64,000 nt of DNA from an uncultured Collinsella sp. (GTDB taxonomy: Bacteria > Actinomycetota > Coriobacteriia > Coriobacteriales > Coriobacteriaceae): positions 32,035 through 96,034 of the forward strand of contig CAUEQD010000009.1 in NCBI GenBank assembly GCA_959019945.1. Direction: 5' to 3'. Shown in pieces: positions 26,708 through 35,648 of this stretch (its first letter is position 1; every line of letters begins with the position of its first letter). Position numbers and translations under genes: made by a program. The notes under the pieces were generated by a model. The model made no database searches. It was not told where the DNA came from and worked only from the letters and a program-made list of their open reading frames with translations.

Positions 26708-27889
26708 CTACCCGGTCGAGCGGTAGGCGTAGCCGTCCTTCTGGTAGTTTGCCGTGTGGTCGGAGTGGGCGATTGCCATGAGCTCGTCGGTCAGGCCAAA
26801 GTACAGATGGCGCTGGTCCAGGTCTCCGTACCAGTTGTCGCTGGTGTCGTCCCAGGTTAGGTCCATCTGGCACCATTTGCCGTCGATCTTCACGGCGTTC
26901 CAGGTGTGGCCGTTGCCGGTGATGCGGCCGTTGGCGATGCCCGCTGCGTCAAGGAGCTTGGAGTATATGCGCTGGTAGCTCTCGCAGGTGCCCTGGTGGC
27001 GCGTGAGGCCGCTCTCGGCCGAGCACCAGTTGAGGCTGTGGTCGTACTCCAGCTGGTCGAGCGTCCAGTCGTGGAGCCAAAGCGCCATGTCGTATTCCGA
27101 GCCGTTTGTCTCTTGCCTGCACTGGGCCACGGCGTCGTTGACGATCTGCGTGACGCTTGGGCGGGCGGCGTCGTTTACGGTCACCTCCGCCGTGGTGCGC
27201 AGGTAGTAGATCCCCTTGTCGTTTTGGGGGTCGTTTCTGTCGTTGTCCATAAAGTAGAAGTGGATGCGGTATGTGCCCGACGCCGTGAAGTCAAAGGTAA
27301 AGTCGTGGCCCGTGGTGCCCAGGCTGCAGTAGCTGGCCCATGCCGGGCGCGACGGGTCGCAGACGCTCTCCTGGCCGCCGCCGTCCCAATAGGTGGGCAC
27401 GTCCATGCGCGCCTTGGCCTGGGACGAGCCGTTGGTCTGGGTTACGTGGAAGGTCGTCGCGGTGCTCGCGGGGGCGTCGTCCCACGAGACGGTGAAGGTG
27501 ACGCCGTTTTGGGTTGCGGTGGCGGAGTGGGCGTAGGTGGTTTGTGGCGCGGTGGAGATGGCCTCGGGTGTGGGGGTGGTTTGGGCTCGGAGGGTTGGGG
27601 TGGGGTTGGCCGCGTCGGTTGCGGCGGTGGTGGCGTCAGCGCTTTCCGTGTTGACTGCGCTGGTGCCGGTGGATGTTGCGGTGCTGTCCTCTGCGGTATC
27701 TGCTGTCGCATTTGTATCGGTGCCGTCTTCGGCCTTGCCTGTGCCGCTGCTCGTGGCGTCGGCTTGCGCCTGCTGCTCGGCTGTTGCTCGAGGCTGCGTG
27801 GTTTCTGCAATGGCTGCCATGGGCATCGTCGCGCTGACCATGGACGTGCACGCGATCGCGCAGAGCAGGTAGTAAAGGGGTCGTTTCAT
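26708..27889 (-). CDS. Secreted transglutaminase-like domain protein
   Basis: An N-terminal signal peptide (MKRPLYYLLCAIACTSMVS) is followed by a roughly 95-residue low-complexity Ala/Thr region, then a beta-rich domain and a C-terminal transglutaminase-like fold. Catalytic residues are visible as Cys in GTCESYQRIYSKLLDAAG, His in GNGHTWNAVKIDGKW and Asp in MDLTWDD. Such proteins act outside the cell as proteases or crosslinking enzymes; the substrate is unknown. I start at ATG 27889 because GAGAGG lies seven bases upstream and the signal peptide begins there. It stands alone between the IS remnant and the variable island. Confidence 0.83.
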   Translation of the reverse strand: MKRPLYYLLCAIACTSMVSATMPMAAIAETTQPRATAEQQAQADATSSGTGKAEDGTDTNATADTAEDSTATSTGTSAVNTESADATTAATDAANPTPTLRAQTTPTPEAISTAPQTTYAHSATATQNGVTFTVSWDDAPASTATTFHVTQTNGSSQAKARMDVPTYWDGGGQESVCDPSRPAWASYCSLGTTGHDFTFDFTASGTYRIHFYFMDNDRNDPQNDKGIYYLRTTAEVTVNDAARPSVTQIVNDAVAQCRQETNGSEYDMALWLHDWTLDQLEYDHSLNWCSAESGLTRHQGTCESYQRIYSKLLDAAGIANGRITGNGHTWNAVKIDGKWCQMDLTWDDTSDNWYGDLDQRHLYFGLTDELMAIAHSDHTANYQKDGYAYRSTG

Positions 27890-28078
27890 AGCGGAGCCTC
27901 TCGGTGAGCAGCCAATAGGGTTCGAAGGCAGCTCCAGGCCAGCACTCCGCACATATTTTGTTGGGGTTTATTTTACGGGAACCCCAGTCAACATCAGCGA
28001 ACTTTCTGGGGAATGTTGGGGGAGTAGCTGACTGTTGGGAAGTTTGCCATTGGCGGCGTCCCGCCCGCGCTTCGTGGG

Positions 28079-28749
28079 TTAATCGTGATGCGGCAGCTTC
28101 AACATGAGGCCGTCTCGCGCTTCTTCGAGACTCGCCACCGAGACCTTCCAGGAAAAGTCCGCGAGGCTGCTGCCTAGGTCAAGCTCTACATGGTCGTATT
28201 CTTCAATTTTGCAGCCAGGGTGGTTCTCGTCGGGTATAAGACGGCATTCGACCGGTTGCGACCCGATGATTCGATACTCCTTCTGATATGCGTACTTGGG
28301 CGTTTTAATAACGAGATTGTGCGGGATGCCCTCAAAGATCTCGTGGATCAGTTTTGGTCCGGGTACGCCATAGGAGATGGGGCCGTGGGCGTAGATGCTC
28401 CCTCCGTCGGCGGTGTGTCTGTCGGCGAGGCACGCGAAGCTGTCGTACTGTACAATGCCGATCCACCCGTCCGCGCACCCGAACTCCTGGATCATTCGCA
28501 TCGGGATTTTCACGGCGTTGTCGACGATATCGTTCTCGCGGACCGTGTACATGCAGTAGATGGGCAGGCAAGTATATCCGTAGAGGCACACCCGGGAGCC
28601 ATGGACGCCTCGAGTGGATCGCCCTGCTCGCCAGGCAGGCCTTGGTAGTAGCCGGCCGCGTTCATGTAGAGACGACCGGTAATCAAGTTGTCTATGTAGG
28701 CTTCCTTGGGTGCGAACTTGAGTAGGTATGCGATGCCGTCTTTGAGCAT
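28079..28749 (-). pseudogene. Hypothetical protein interrupted by a frameshift
   Basis: Two overlapping leftward frames, 28749-28510 and 28591-28079, join into one protein if one G is removed from a GGG run near 28575-28600. The join then reads MAPGVCLYGYTCLPIYCMYT. The N-terminus (MLKDGIAYLLKFAPKEAYID, GRLYMNAAGYYQGLPGEQGD) and the C-terminal KTPKYAYQKEYRIIG belong to a family I recognise only as uncharacterised, often near mobile or defence genes. The coding frame of about 222 residues appears otherwise intact. A sequencing error cannot be excluded. The stretch 28750-28980 has no gene. Confidence 0.6.
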
Positions 28750-28980
28750 AGCGGATCCTTTCTTGGGTGGAGGTGCCCCGGGCCGCCTTGTGCGCCCCGG
28801 TTTCTCATTGCCAAGATAAGGGATATTCTCAGAACCTTCGTGCCGGATTGACGTGGACCTGCGCCGCTTGGGTGTGCTGGCTCATTAGGACGTTAACGCT
28901 TGCGCAGCAAAGAGCTTCGGGTGCTATATTCCGACCCGCTACGAAATGGTCTGCTAGTAGATCGGTTATAGTGGCACGCC

Positions 28981-29658
28981 TCAGCTTGACTGTGCGATGT
29001 TCACTTCCTTGTTTGCTTCACGAGCAATACGATGCTGGTCTTCATATTCGAATTCAAGAGATACGCATGTCGATGCATCGAGGTCGAAAACGTAATTGTA
29101 TCCAGGGACCGAGACGATAACAGATGCGAAGTGGCATGAGTGATCACTGGACTCTTTTTTCATGTTGGAGAGCGCTTCGCGAAGCATTTCCGCGTCAGCA
29201 AGAATATTGGACCTGACAAACAACTCGTTTCTCCTAACGGTTTCGTAGTCACCAGAGTCGAGTCTGTCCAGCTTTTTGCGAAGAGCCTCAATAACCGGCT
29301 CGAACGAATCAGAACTATTTGGGCCATACAGGACTTCTTTTTCGAAATGCGCTCCACATTGCTCAATAAGTTCGACTCGACGTTTTTCCTGAGAAGAATC
29401 ATTCTCGTATAGGAGTTTGGAATAGAGGGATTCTGCCTTTCTGCTGTCTTGTGATTGGGAAGCTGTTGCCTCTATGCCCAGGGACTGTTCCCGATCGATC
29501 AGATCCGGTTTGTCGCTGTAAGCCAAATTGCCGTATTTGTCGCTATCGATAAATTGCAGAACATGTCTCGCATAACACTCCCAGATATCAATCTTGGTCC
29601 TGCCAAGGATGGGCATGACGTAGCTTTCGCTATCAATTGGGCTATGCATATGGCTCAC
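28981..29658 (-). CDS. Hypothetical protein, possible PD-(D/E)XK nuclease-like fold
   Basis: A 225-residue AT-rich gene divergent from the SLATT gene. Near residues 50-66 the sequence KPDLIDREQSLGIEATAS resembles a PD-(D/E)XK-type active site, with Asp after Pro and Glu in a following strand. This is motif-level evidence only and the expected Lys is not obvious. A charged helical region follows (about 70-170). The start is uncertain (GTG 29658, ATG 29649 or ATG 29616). Its position beside a CBASS-like operon suggests a defence-related role. Confidence 0.5.
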   Translation of the reverse strand: MSHMHSPIDSESYVMPILGRTKIDIWECYARHVLQFIDSDKYGNLAYSDKPDLIDREQSLGIEATASQSQDSRKAESLYSKLLYENDSSQEKRRVELIEQCGAHFEKEVLYGPNSSDSFEPVIEALRKKLDRLDSGDYETVRRNELFVRSNILADAEMLREALSNMKKESSDHSCHFASVIVSVPGYNYVFDLDASTCVSLEFEYEDQHRIAREANKEVNIAQSS

Positions 29659-29764
29659 TTCTGGTACTCGAATCTCGGGGTTAATGTCTGCCTTATTGTG
29701 CGATTTTTCTTGTCCTCGCGGCGTCCTATCCTTTTAGAAAACACTGACTGTTTGGAGGATAGCA

Positions 29765-30334
29765 ATGGAAACAACCGCTGAAGAGTTTGAAGAAAGGCGC
29801 AGGCTCTTACTGCAAGTAGCTGAGGCTTATGCAAATCTTTTATATACGTATAAGACGCAGCTCGTTGCGGCGGACAACGCCAACGGACTCAACAACCGTT
29901 TATCCGTAATGCAGACTGTTTTGACATCGGTTTCCGCTTGTGGCTTTGTAAGTATCTGGCTATCTGGAATGAAAATTGCGGCGCTGGTTGCCGCCGGCCT
30001 ATCTGTCATCAGTCTAGCAATAACAATTTATCTTAAAGGGGCAAACTTGAGCGAGAGGGCGAATTGCCATGGCGCTACCGCAGATGCAATTTGGGTGATT
30101 CTTCAGGGGTATCTATCACTTCTTGCCGACAGCCGCTCATTTGATTTGGCGGAAATCAGGTCTCGTCGTGATTCTCTTCAAAAGGAAGTTGCTTCAATTT
30201 ACACAAAAAGCCCTATGACAAATCCCAAAGCTTATTCAAAGGCCCGTGAAAGCATTAAGGCGGGCGACTGTGGGTTTTCTCCGATGGAGATAGAACAAAT
30301 ACTCCCAGTCGGATTGAGGGATTTGGTTAGATAA
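29765..30334 (+). CDS. SLATT-domain membrane protein (CBASS effector candidate)
   Basis: A 189-residue protein with a charged N-terminal helix and two adjacent membrane segments (about residues 46-66 and 70-90: FVSIWLSGMKIAALVAAGLS). A long helical C-terminus (SLLADSRSFDLAEIRSRRDS) completes the SLATT arrangement. SLATT proteins are predicted two-helix membrane effectors coupled to nucleotide-second-messenger synthases; on activation they are thought to disrupt the membrane and abort infection. GGAGG precedes ATG 29765. The CD-NTase gene follows 15 bases downstream. Confidence 0.8.
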   Translation: METTAEEFEERRRLLLQVAEAYANLLYTYKTQLVAADNANGLNNRLSVMQTVLTSVSACGFVSIWLSGMKIAALVAAGLSVISLAITIYLKGANLSERANCHGATADAIWVILQGYLSLLADSRSFDLAEIRSRRDSLQKEVASIYTKSPMTNPKAYSKARESIKAGDCGFSPMEIEQILPVGLRDLVR

Positions 30335-30349
30335 CTGAAGGGAGCAAAC

Positions 30350-31650
30350 ATGGACGAAAAACGTTCTTTTGAGAACTTCTTCGATTCAATTTCGTTGGAT
30401 TCATTGAGTGAGTATCAATCGTCGATTGAGTCATTGACGAAATTATTGAACAAAAAATACTACGATTCGGATTCTGTCGATGACCATTGTCTTGTGGTTG
30501 GATCAGTTGGTCGGCAAACCGCTGTTTCGGAAACTAGCGATCTCGACCTTTTGTTTGTACTGCCACAGGAAGTCTATACGAGATTCAATGCCTATGACTC
30601 TAATGGGCAGTCGGCGCTTCTCCAAGAAGTCAAAAAACAATTAAAAGCCGTTACCCCAAGACTGACATAAAAGGTGACGGACAAGCTGTAGTGATTAACT
30701 TCACAGATAGGTTTTATTCGATTGATTTGGTTCCTGCTTTTGAGCAGGACGACGGATCGTTCAAATATCCCGATTCAAATGATGGTGGGTTTTGGAAAAA
30801 GACGGATCCTATTCCTGAGCAAGATGCCTGTTCTACTCTATTTGAAAAGACCGATGGAGATGGCAAAAGGCTCTGCAATGCTCTAAGGGTATGGAAAAAT
30901 ACTCTTGGATTTCATTTTAAGGGCCTGCTCATCGATACTCTTGTTAATAGTTTTTATAACCAGAAAGACCGTTCCAGCGACCCGTATGATCTCTTGTCCG
31001 ACCTCTTTAAATTTTTGTCCGAGCAAGATCGCGAACAATCTTTTTGGCATGCTCTGGGCAGCAACCAACGGGTTACGAATGATGACAATGGGGCGTTTGT
31101 ACCAAAAGCCAAGAAAGCTCATGGAAAACTAATCGATGCCACTAGTTCTGATGAAAAAGAGCAAGTTCTCATTGATTTATTTGGAAAGTCGTTTTCCGAA
31201 GCTGTTGTCGATGGTTCTTCCGATAGTGAAGAAGCCCAATTTGCTTCCAAGTATGGCGTGGCCATTGATGAGCGATTTGTCGAGGATCAATTTAAGGTTG
31301 ATATTCGTCGTTCGATGGAAATCGATTGCCAAGTTATACAGCATGGTTTTAGGCCCTCATTACTTAGGGATATGTTGTCTAGACATTGTCCTTTACTACG
31401 AAAGCGCTCGCTTCATTTCTTTGTTGTCAATGCTGCTTCTTTTAGAGATTGCGTTTTTTACTGGAAAGTTCGCAACTGCGGTGAAGCTGCATTTCAGAGA
31501 AACTGCATCCGAGGCGAAATTCAACGTGGCAATAAAGATGGCTTTCATGATGAGAAGACTGATTTTGTTGGCCCACATTATGTTGAGTGCTATGCGGTTA
31601 GGAGCGGCGTTTGTATAGCACGATCTAGAATTGAAGTTCCTATCAGTTAG
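30350..31650 (+). pseudogene. CD-NTase (SMODS nucleotidyltransferase) with AGS-C sensor domain, frameshifted
   Basis: The N-terminal part (30350-30670) has the catalytic GSVGRQTAVSETSDLDLLFV motif with Asp64 and Asp66. The second frame carries the third Asp in FYSIDLVPAF, the helical domain (FVEDQFKVDIRRSMEIDCQV) and a C-terminal AGS-C sensor (WKVRNCGEAAF, RGEIQRGN, VGPHYVECYAV). One missing A in AAAA (30643-30646) breaks the frame; adding it gives an uninterrupted LKSRYPKTDIKGDGQAVVIN. CD-NTases make cyclic oligonucleotides that activate the partner effector, here the SLATT protein. A good ribosome-binding site (AAGGGAG) precedes the ATG. Confidence 0.85.
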
Positions 31651-31741
31651 CTCAAAGCACGAATTGCGTTTTTTGATCTGGTTGAAGAGGATGTCCTCAG
31701 TGATACAGTCGTCGTGCACTTTGCGTGAGGCGGAGACAAAG

Positions 31742-31776
31742 AAGGGCCGTTGTTCGGTTTCCGACAACGGCCCTTT
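31742..31776 (+). terminator. Terminator after the CD-NTase gene
   Basis: A 12-bp perfect stem (31742-31753 with 31764-31775) with a 10-base loop and TTT following. Because the stem starts with AA and ends with TTT it could work in both directions. It lies 92 bases after the CD-NTase stop. Confidence 0.75.
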
Positions 31777-31783
31777 GACGTTT

Positions 31784-31976
31784 CCGCGACAACTGGATGT
31801 TGTCGCGGATGCCGCTAATGTTGCTAGAACATGCTTTGCAGGGCCTCGCATTTCGGATGTGCTGGGAAAAATCGAAAACCTCCGAGCACAACTCGTATTG
31901 TGACGACAAAACCGCAGGTCGTGGAAGGGCAAGACCGAGGTCTGGTCCCCAGATCTCCGTCTTGCCCCGCACTTCC
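31784..31976. repeat. Two further hairpins in the CBASS-TAC intergenic region
   Basis: A 10-bp perfect stem-loop is at 31784-31808 (CCGCGACAAC / GTTGTCGCGG). A near-perfect stem of about 19 bp lies at 31927-31945 with 31949-31967 and can extend outward to 31923 and 31976. Neither has a T-run. They occupy the 436-base stretch 31651-32086, which holds no convincing gene. Confidence 0.6.
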
Positions 31977-32029
31977 GGATAGACGCAAAATAGGGGCGTT
32001 AATGCGCCTGGCGTGGACCGTTATATAGA

Positions 32030-32076
32030 GTTGCCAATTGGCAACAAGACGAATATAGTTAGCATTATGCTAACTA
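32030..32076 (+). promoter_or_regulatory. Promoter and double palindromic operator of the toxin-antitoxin-chaperone operon
   Basis: TTGCCA (32031-32036) and TATAGT (32054-32059) are separated by 17 bases. The -35 lies inside the perfect 16-bp palindrome GTTGCCAATTGGCAAC (32030-32045). The -10 overlaps a second palindrome with 9-bp arms and a TTA centre (TAGTTAGCA / TGCTAACTA, 32056-32076). This layout fits autorepression by the HTH antitoxin encoded two genes downstream. Confidence 0.75.
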
Positions 32077-32086
32077 AGGGGTGGTT

Positions 32087-32434
32087 ATGAATCGAACCAA
32101 GCTCCGACCGACATATTCACTTGACGAAGCGAAGTCTTTGGCTCGCTCGGGAAAGATGATTGTAAATGGTAGGGTGCGCAGACACCTGATGAATCAGTTT
32201 GGTTATTTGGACATCGATCATTTCCTTGCTGACCTATTTGATTATCTGAAGCCTGACGATTTTAGAAAATCCATCGCGCTCGATATGGATGGGCCTCTGC
32301 ATGATGTTTACGCAGATGTCTACGTGTGCCGAGGTTTTGAATGCGAGGATTGGTACGTTAAGTTTTCAATTGATTCCGAAGGCAATGCGCATTTAAACGT
32401 TTTGTCTGCGAACATCGATGGATACATTCATTAA
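32087..32434 (+). CDS. MqsR-like toxin (type II toxin, mRNA interferase family)
   Basis: A 115-residue protein resembling MqsR: YSLDEAKSLARSGKMIVNGR at the N-terminus, then DDFRKSIALDMDGPLHDVYADVYV (compare DFYKS and DVYRP in E. coli MqsR) and WYVKFSID. MqsR is a RelE-fold ribonuclease that cuts mRNA. Start at ATG 32087 behind AAGGGG; GTG 32081 is the longer alternative. It is the first gene of an operon with the MqsA-like antitoxin and SecB-like chaperone. Confidence 0.78.
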   Translation: MNRTKLRPTYSLDEAKSLARSGKMIVNGRVRRHLMNQFGYLDIDHFLADLFDYLKPDDFRKSIALDMDGPLHDVYADVYVCRGFECEDWYVKFSIDSEGNAHLNVLSANIDGYIH

Positions 32435-32444
32435 AGGAGGAGTC

Positions 32445-32957
32445 ATGCGTTGCATGGAATGCGGCAAAGAAATGCAATTTACCACGGCGCCAATGACTGA
32501 AATTTACCGTGGCGAGAAAATTACCGTAAAAGGAATTGAGCATTATGTTTGCGAGTGCGGTAACGATGAAATGACTGCTACAGAGGCGACTAAGCTTGCC
32601 CATGCACTGGCTTCCCAATATGCTAAGGCTCATGAACTTTTATCTCCCTCGGATATAAAGGATTTGCGCTCTGATCTTGGTTTGACTCAGCATGAGTTTG
32701 AGTCGCTATTAGGGGTTTCAAAACCCACGGCGTCTCGTTGGGAGAACGGGGCATCGCAACAATCTATTACCGCAAATAATCTTATGAGGCTCATTCGAGA
32801 TGTCCCGGAGGCGCGTAAATATCTGGGTCTCTCTTCTGGTGAGACGACCTCAGGACTTAACACATCGCGGTTTTCGGTGATACCAGGAGGAGAGGCTCCA
32901 GCTTATAGGGACTCGACTCCTTTGGCAGATGAGAATGCCTTTCGATTGGAGATGTAG
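32445..32957 (+). CDS. MqsA/YgiT-type antitoxin with C-terminal extension
   Basis: A 170-residue antitoxin with an N-terminal YgiT-type zinc finger (CMEC at 3-6 and CEC at 36-38) and an HTH (LRSDLGLTQHEFESLLGVSK, about residues 72-110). A tail of about 40 residues beyond the HTH (from SSGETTSGLNTSRFSV to the end) is not needed for the fold and resembles the chaperone-addiction segment of TAC antitoxins. ATG 32445 sits four bases after AAAGGAGG. It probably binds the two palindromes at 32030-32076 and represses the operon. Confidence 0.83.
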   Translation: MRCMECGKEMQFTTAPMTEIYRGEKITVKGIEHYVCECGNDEMTATEATKLAHALASQYAKAHELLSPSDIKDLRSDLGLTQHEFESLLGVSKPTASRWENGASQQSITANNLMRLIRDVPEARKYLGLSSGETTSGLNTSRFSVIPGGEAPAYRDSTPLADENAFRLEM

Positions 32958-33383
32958 ATGGAATCGTTACAGAAGCAACGCATTGAATCTCCGCTGATTA
33001 CGTGCGTGACCAGAAAAGTGGACAGTTTTTCATTTGATGGCGGAGTGACTCCGAAAAAGGGCATCAATAAGTCTGACGTTGAATGCAACGTCCGAAATGC
33101 TATTACCAGTGCATTCTCGGACGAAAACGGAGTCAGGTTTCGTCAGCTCAACTTAGTTATTGAGCTTTTACCTGGCGATGAGGGCCATTATTACCGTTCC
33201 GAAATATCCGTTTCTGGCATATATCGCGCTCCTGCGAATTTAGATGACGATGCTTTTGACAGAGAAGCACTTAGCACCGGTATGCAGGACCTGTATTCCT
33301 ATGCAAGAGGCTTTATTGAAAATGTCGCAGCTGGTGGAGTGTGGGGGCCACTTTATCTGCCACAGATTGGATTCACTATCTAG
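32958..33383 (+). CDS. SecB-like chaperone of a toxin-antitoxin-chaperone system
   Basis: A 141-residue acidic protein starting on the base after the antitoxin stop. Its C-terminal part matches the SecB pattern: LYSYARGFIENVAAGGVWGP followed by LYLPQIGF, comparable with the SecB segment ending in P-x-LNLxPxNF. The N-terminus has FSFDGG and paired beta strands (FRQLNLVIELLPGDEGHYYR). In TAC systems the chaperone binds the antitoxin tail and protects it from proteolysis. Gram-positives generally lack a housekeeping SecB, which supports a dedicated role. Confidence 0.75.
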   Translation: MESLQKQRIESPLITCVTRKVDSFSFDGGVTPKKGINKSDVECNVRNAITSAFSDENGVRFRQLNLVIELLPGDEGHYYRSEISVSGIYRAPANLDDDAFDREALSTGMQDLYSYARGFIENVAAGGVWGPLYLPQIGFTI

Positions 33384-33511
33384 CTCTCGATGTCCCCACA
33401 TCCTTTAAAAAAGTTCTTAAAACAGCCTTAAAGGCGCTCCAGCTCGCGTTGACAGCGTAAAATACGCATGTTTGACTATGACTAAAGTGGATTTTAGGGG
33501 AGGGGTGCGCC

Positions 33512-35648
33512 ATGGAGGTGCTGGTTGTTGGCAACACCGCATATGTTGACGATGACTTTTGTGCCAAGGCGTTCCCCGGGGACCATGTCCAGGTCGTCGC
33601 TGCCGCGGAAGCGCGCCGCGATGAGTCGTCGCCCCATGCCTCGTGGAAAGAGCTTCTGCAACACCTGGATCAGGCCTATGAGTTCGACCGCGTGGTCTAC
33701 CTTTCTAATTACCTTACCCCGCATACCGATACCGTGGGCGATATCGAGACGCTGCGCTCGGTCTTTCGTGTGTGCGCGGGTCGCCGGGTCCAACTACTGT
33801 ATGTAGCGGGGCCCGCGGGTGCCGAGGGTGCCGCCGATGCTGCGGGGCGAACGGGCAAGGGCATTATCGCCCGCGCGGCCAATGACCTGTGCCGCTACTA
33901 CGCTGCTCGCGAGGGCGTTCAGACCAAGATCCTTCGCGTGCCGTTCCTGTACACCGCGTCTGCCGCGCTGGAAAATCCGTTTTTGGTGCCGCTGTTCGAC
34001 GCGTGCTCAACCGGCTCGGTTGCTCTGCAGGGCGCGGAGAATGCGGCGTTTCCCTTGCTGTGCACCGAGGAGCTCGCGGTGCTGGTACGCCGTATCTTCG
34101 ATAGCTGGGATGGTAACTTTGAGACGCTCGACGTTGCCGATACCTTCCATCACGCGTCAGGTGAGGTGGGCGACGCCCTCAAGGCGCTGTTCCCAGGGCT
34201 TTCAGTTGCCTATGGCGATTCTGCCGGCTTCGCCCTGCCCGTCAGTGACGTCGTTCGCGTACGTTATGGCTGGTTTCAGCGTTACGACTTGCTGCGCGAT
34301 CTTTCGACCATTCAAGCGCGTTGGGATGCTGGCCGCGCAAAGAAGGTCAACCCCTTGCGCGCCGCCATCGACCGCATCCAAATGCGCACGCTGCCTATTA
34401 AATGCCTGGAGACGGGCGTTGCCTGGGCCCTGTTCGAGGTGCTGGAGCACCTGTTCTCCCAATCGGCCCAGCTCAACGTGCTCGATTATCGCCTGCTCTT
34501 CGTGGTGTTGATCGGCACGCTGTATGGCTTGGACTTTGGCCTGGTTGCGGCGCTGCTGGCGTCGGTGGGTTTGGCCGCGAGTTACTTTACTCAGTACGGC
34601 TATACCTTTCAGGGCCTGTTCTACGAGCCGTCCAACTGGCTGCCGTTTATTGCGTACTTTGTGGTGGGTGCCGTGTGCGGCTATGTGCAGCTGCGCAGCA
34701 GTGAAGCCATTAGGGCGGAGCGCGATCAAAACGAGCTCGTGCGCAACCGCAATACGTTCCTTACGCAGCTCTACCACGACGCGATCGAGGACAAGCGCGC
34801 GTACAGGCGCCAGATCGTGGGTCGCCACGACAGCTTTGGCAAGATCTTTGCCGTGACGCAGGAGCTCGACGTATTCAACCCACGCGACATCTATCGCAAG
34901 TGCTGTGAGCTTCTGGGCGAGATCCTCGAGAACGATTCGGTTGCGATCTACCATGTTTCGGGCGGGGCATTTGCACGCCTGGTGGCAGCAAGTCCCGCGA
35001 TTGCCGAAGATGCCGCACGTTCGCTCACGCTTGAGCAGCTTGCATCTCTTTTGGGCGACGGGGGTCGTTCGAACCTGTGGGTGAACCGCGAGCTGACGCC
35101 GGGGCTTCCCATGTTTGGATACACGATCGAGCGCGACGGGGCACCCGCCGTGTTGATCTTTGTGCGTAGTGCAGCCGAAAACCAAATGACCCTCTATTAT
35201 CAAAACCTGTTCCGCATCTTGTGCGGCCTGGTCGAAAGCGCGCTGGGCCGTGCCTTTGACTATGAGGCGGTGGCGCAGGATAAACGCTGCGTTGACGGCA
35301 CTTGCGTGCTCAAGCAGGCTGCCTTTGGCCAAGAGCTCGCGGCGGCGCAGGCGCTGGCAGATAGCAAGATGGGGATTTTTGCTCCTGCGCGTGGTGCCGG
35401 GCATGGAGCCTGTCGGCGAGCTGGTGGGCGCAATTGGGTCGGCAATCCGCGAGAGCGACGCGGCGGGCTTGGTCGACGGCGACGTGCTCTACCTGCTTAT
35501 GCGCCAGGCAAAGGCGTGCGATCTGCCCATTATCCGCGAGCGCCTGAGCGCAAAACAGATTGCGGTGGAACCCGTCGACGGCGAGGACATCGTGGAGCTG
35601 CTGCAGCACATCTCTTACACCGGTGACGGTGAGGGGGGTGCCGCTTGA
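33512..35648 (+). pseudogene. pelD: PelD-like c-di-GMP receptor with N-terminal SDR-like domain, frameshifted near its 3' end
   Basis: Residues 1-230 resemble a degenerate NAD-dependent epimerase. They are followed by about four membrane segments (LLFVVLIGTLYGLDFGLVAA), a coiled region, a GAF domain (about 440-590) and a degenerate GGDEF domain. The frame breaks near 35370 at GGGGATTTTT; dropping one G gives MGFLLLRVVPGMEPVGELVG and restores the rest to 35648. The restored part contains RESD, fitting the RxxD c-di-GMP inhibitory-site motif. PelD activates Pel synthesis on binding c-di-GMP. GGGGAGG precedes ATG 33512; TTGACA (33449-33454) may be part of the promoter. Confidence 0.75.

Noticed and set aside
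26906..27907. A 333-codon plus-strand frame opposite the transglutaminase-like gene
   Set aside because: The minus strand has a signal peptide, a ribosome-binding site and a Cys-His-Asp catalytic set; the plus frame is Gly/Val-rich shadow.
28767..29120. A 117-codon plus-strand frame between the two unknown leftward genes
   Set aside because: It lacks a ribosome-binding site, overlaps the oppositely oriented 28981-29658 gene and shows no family features.
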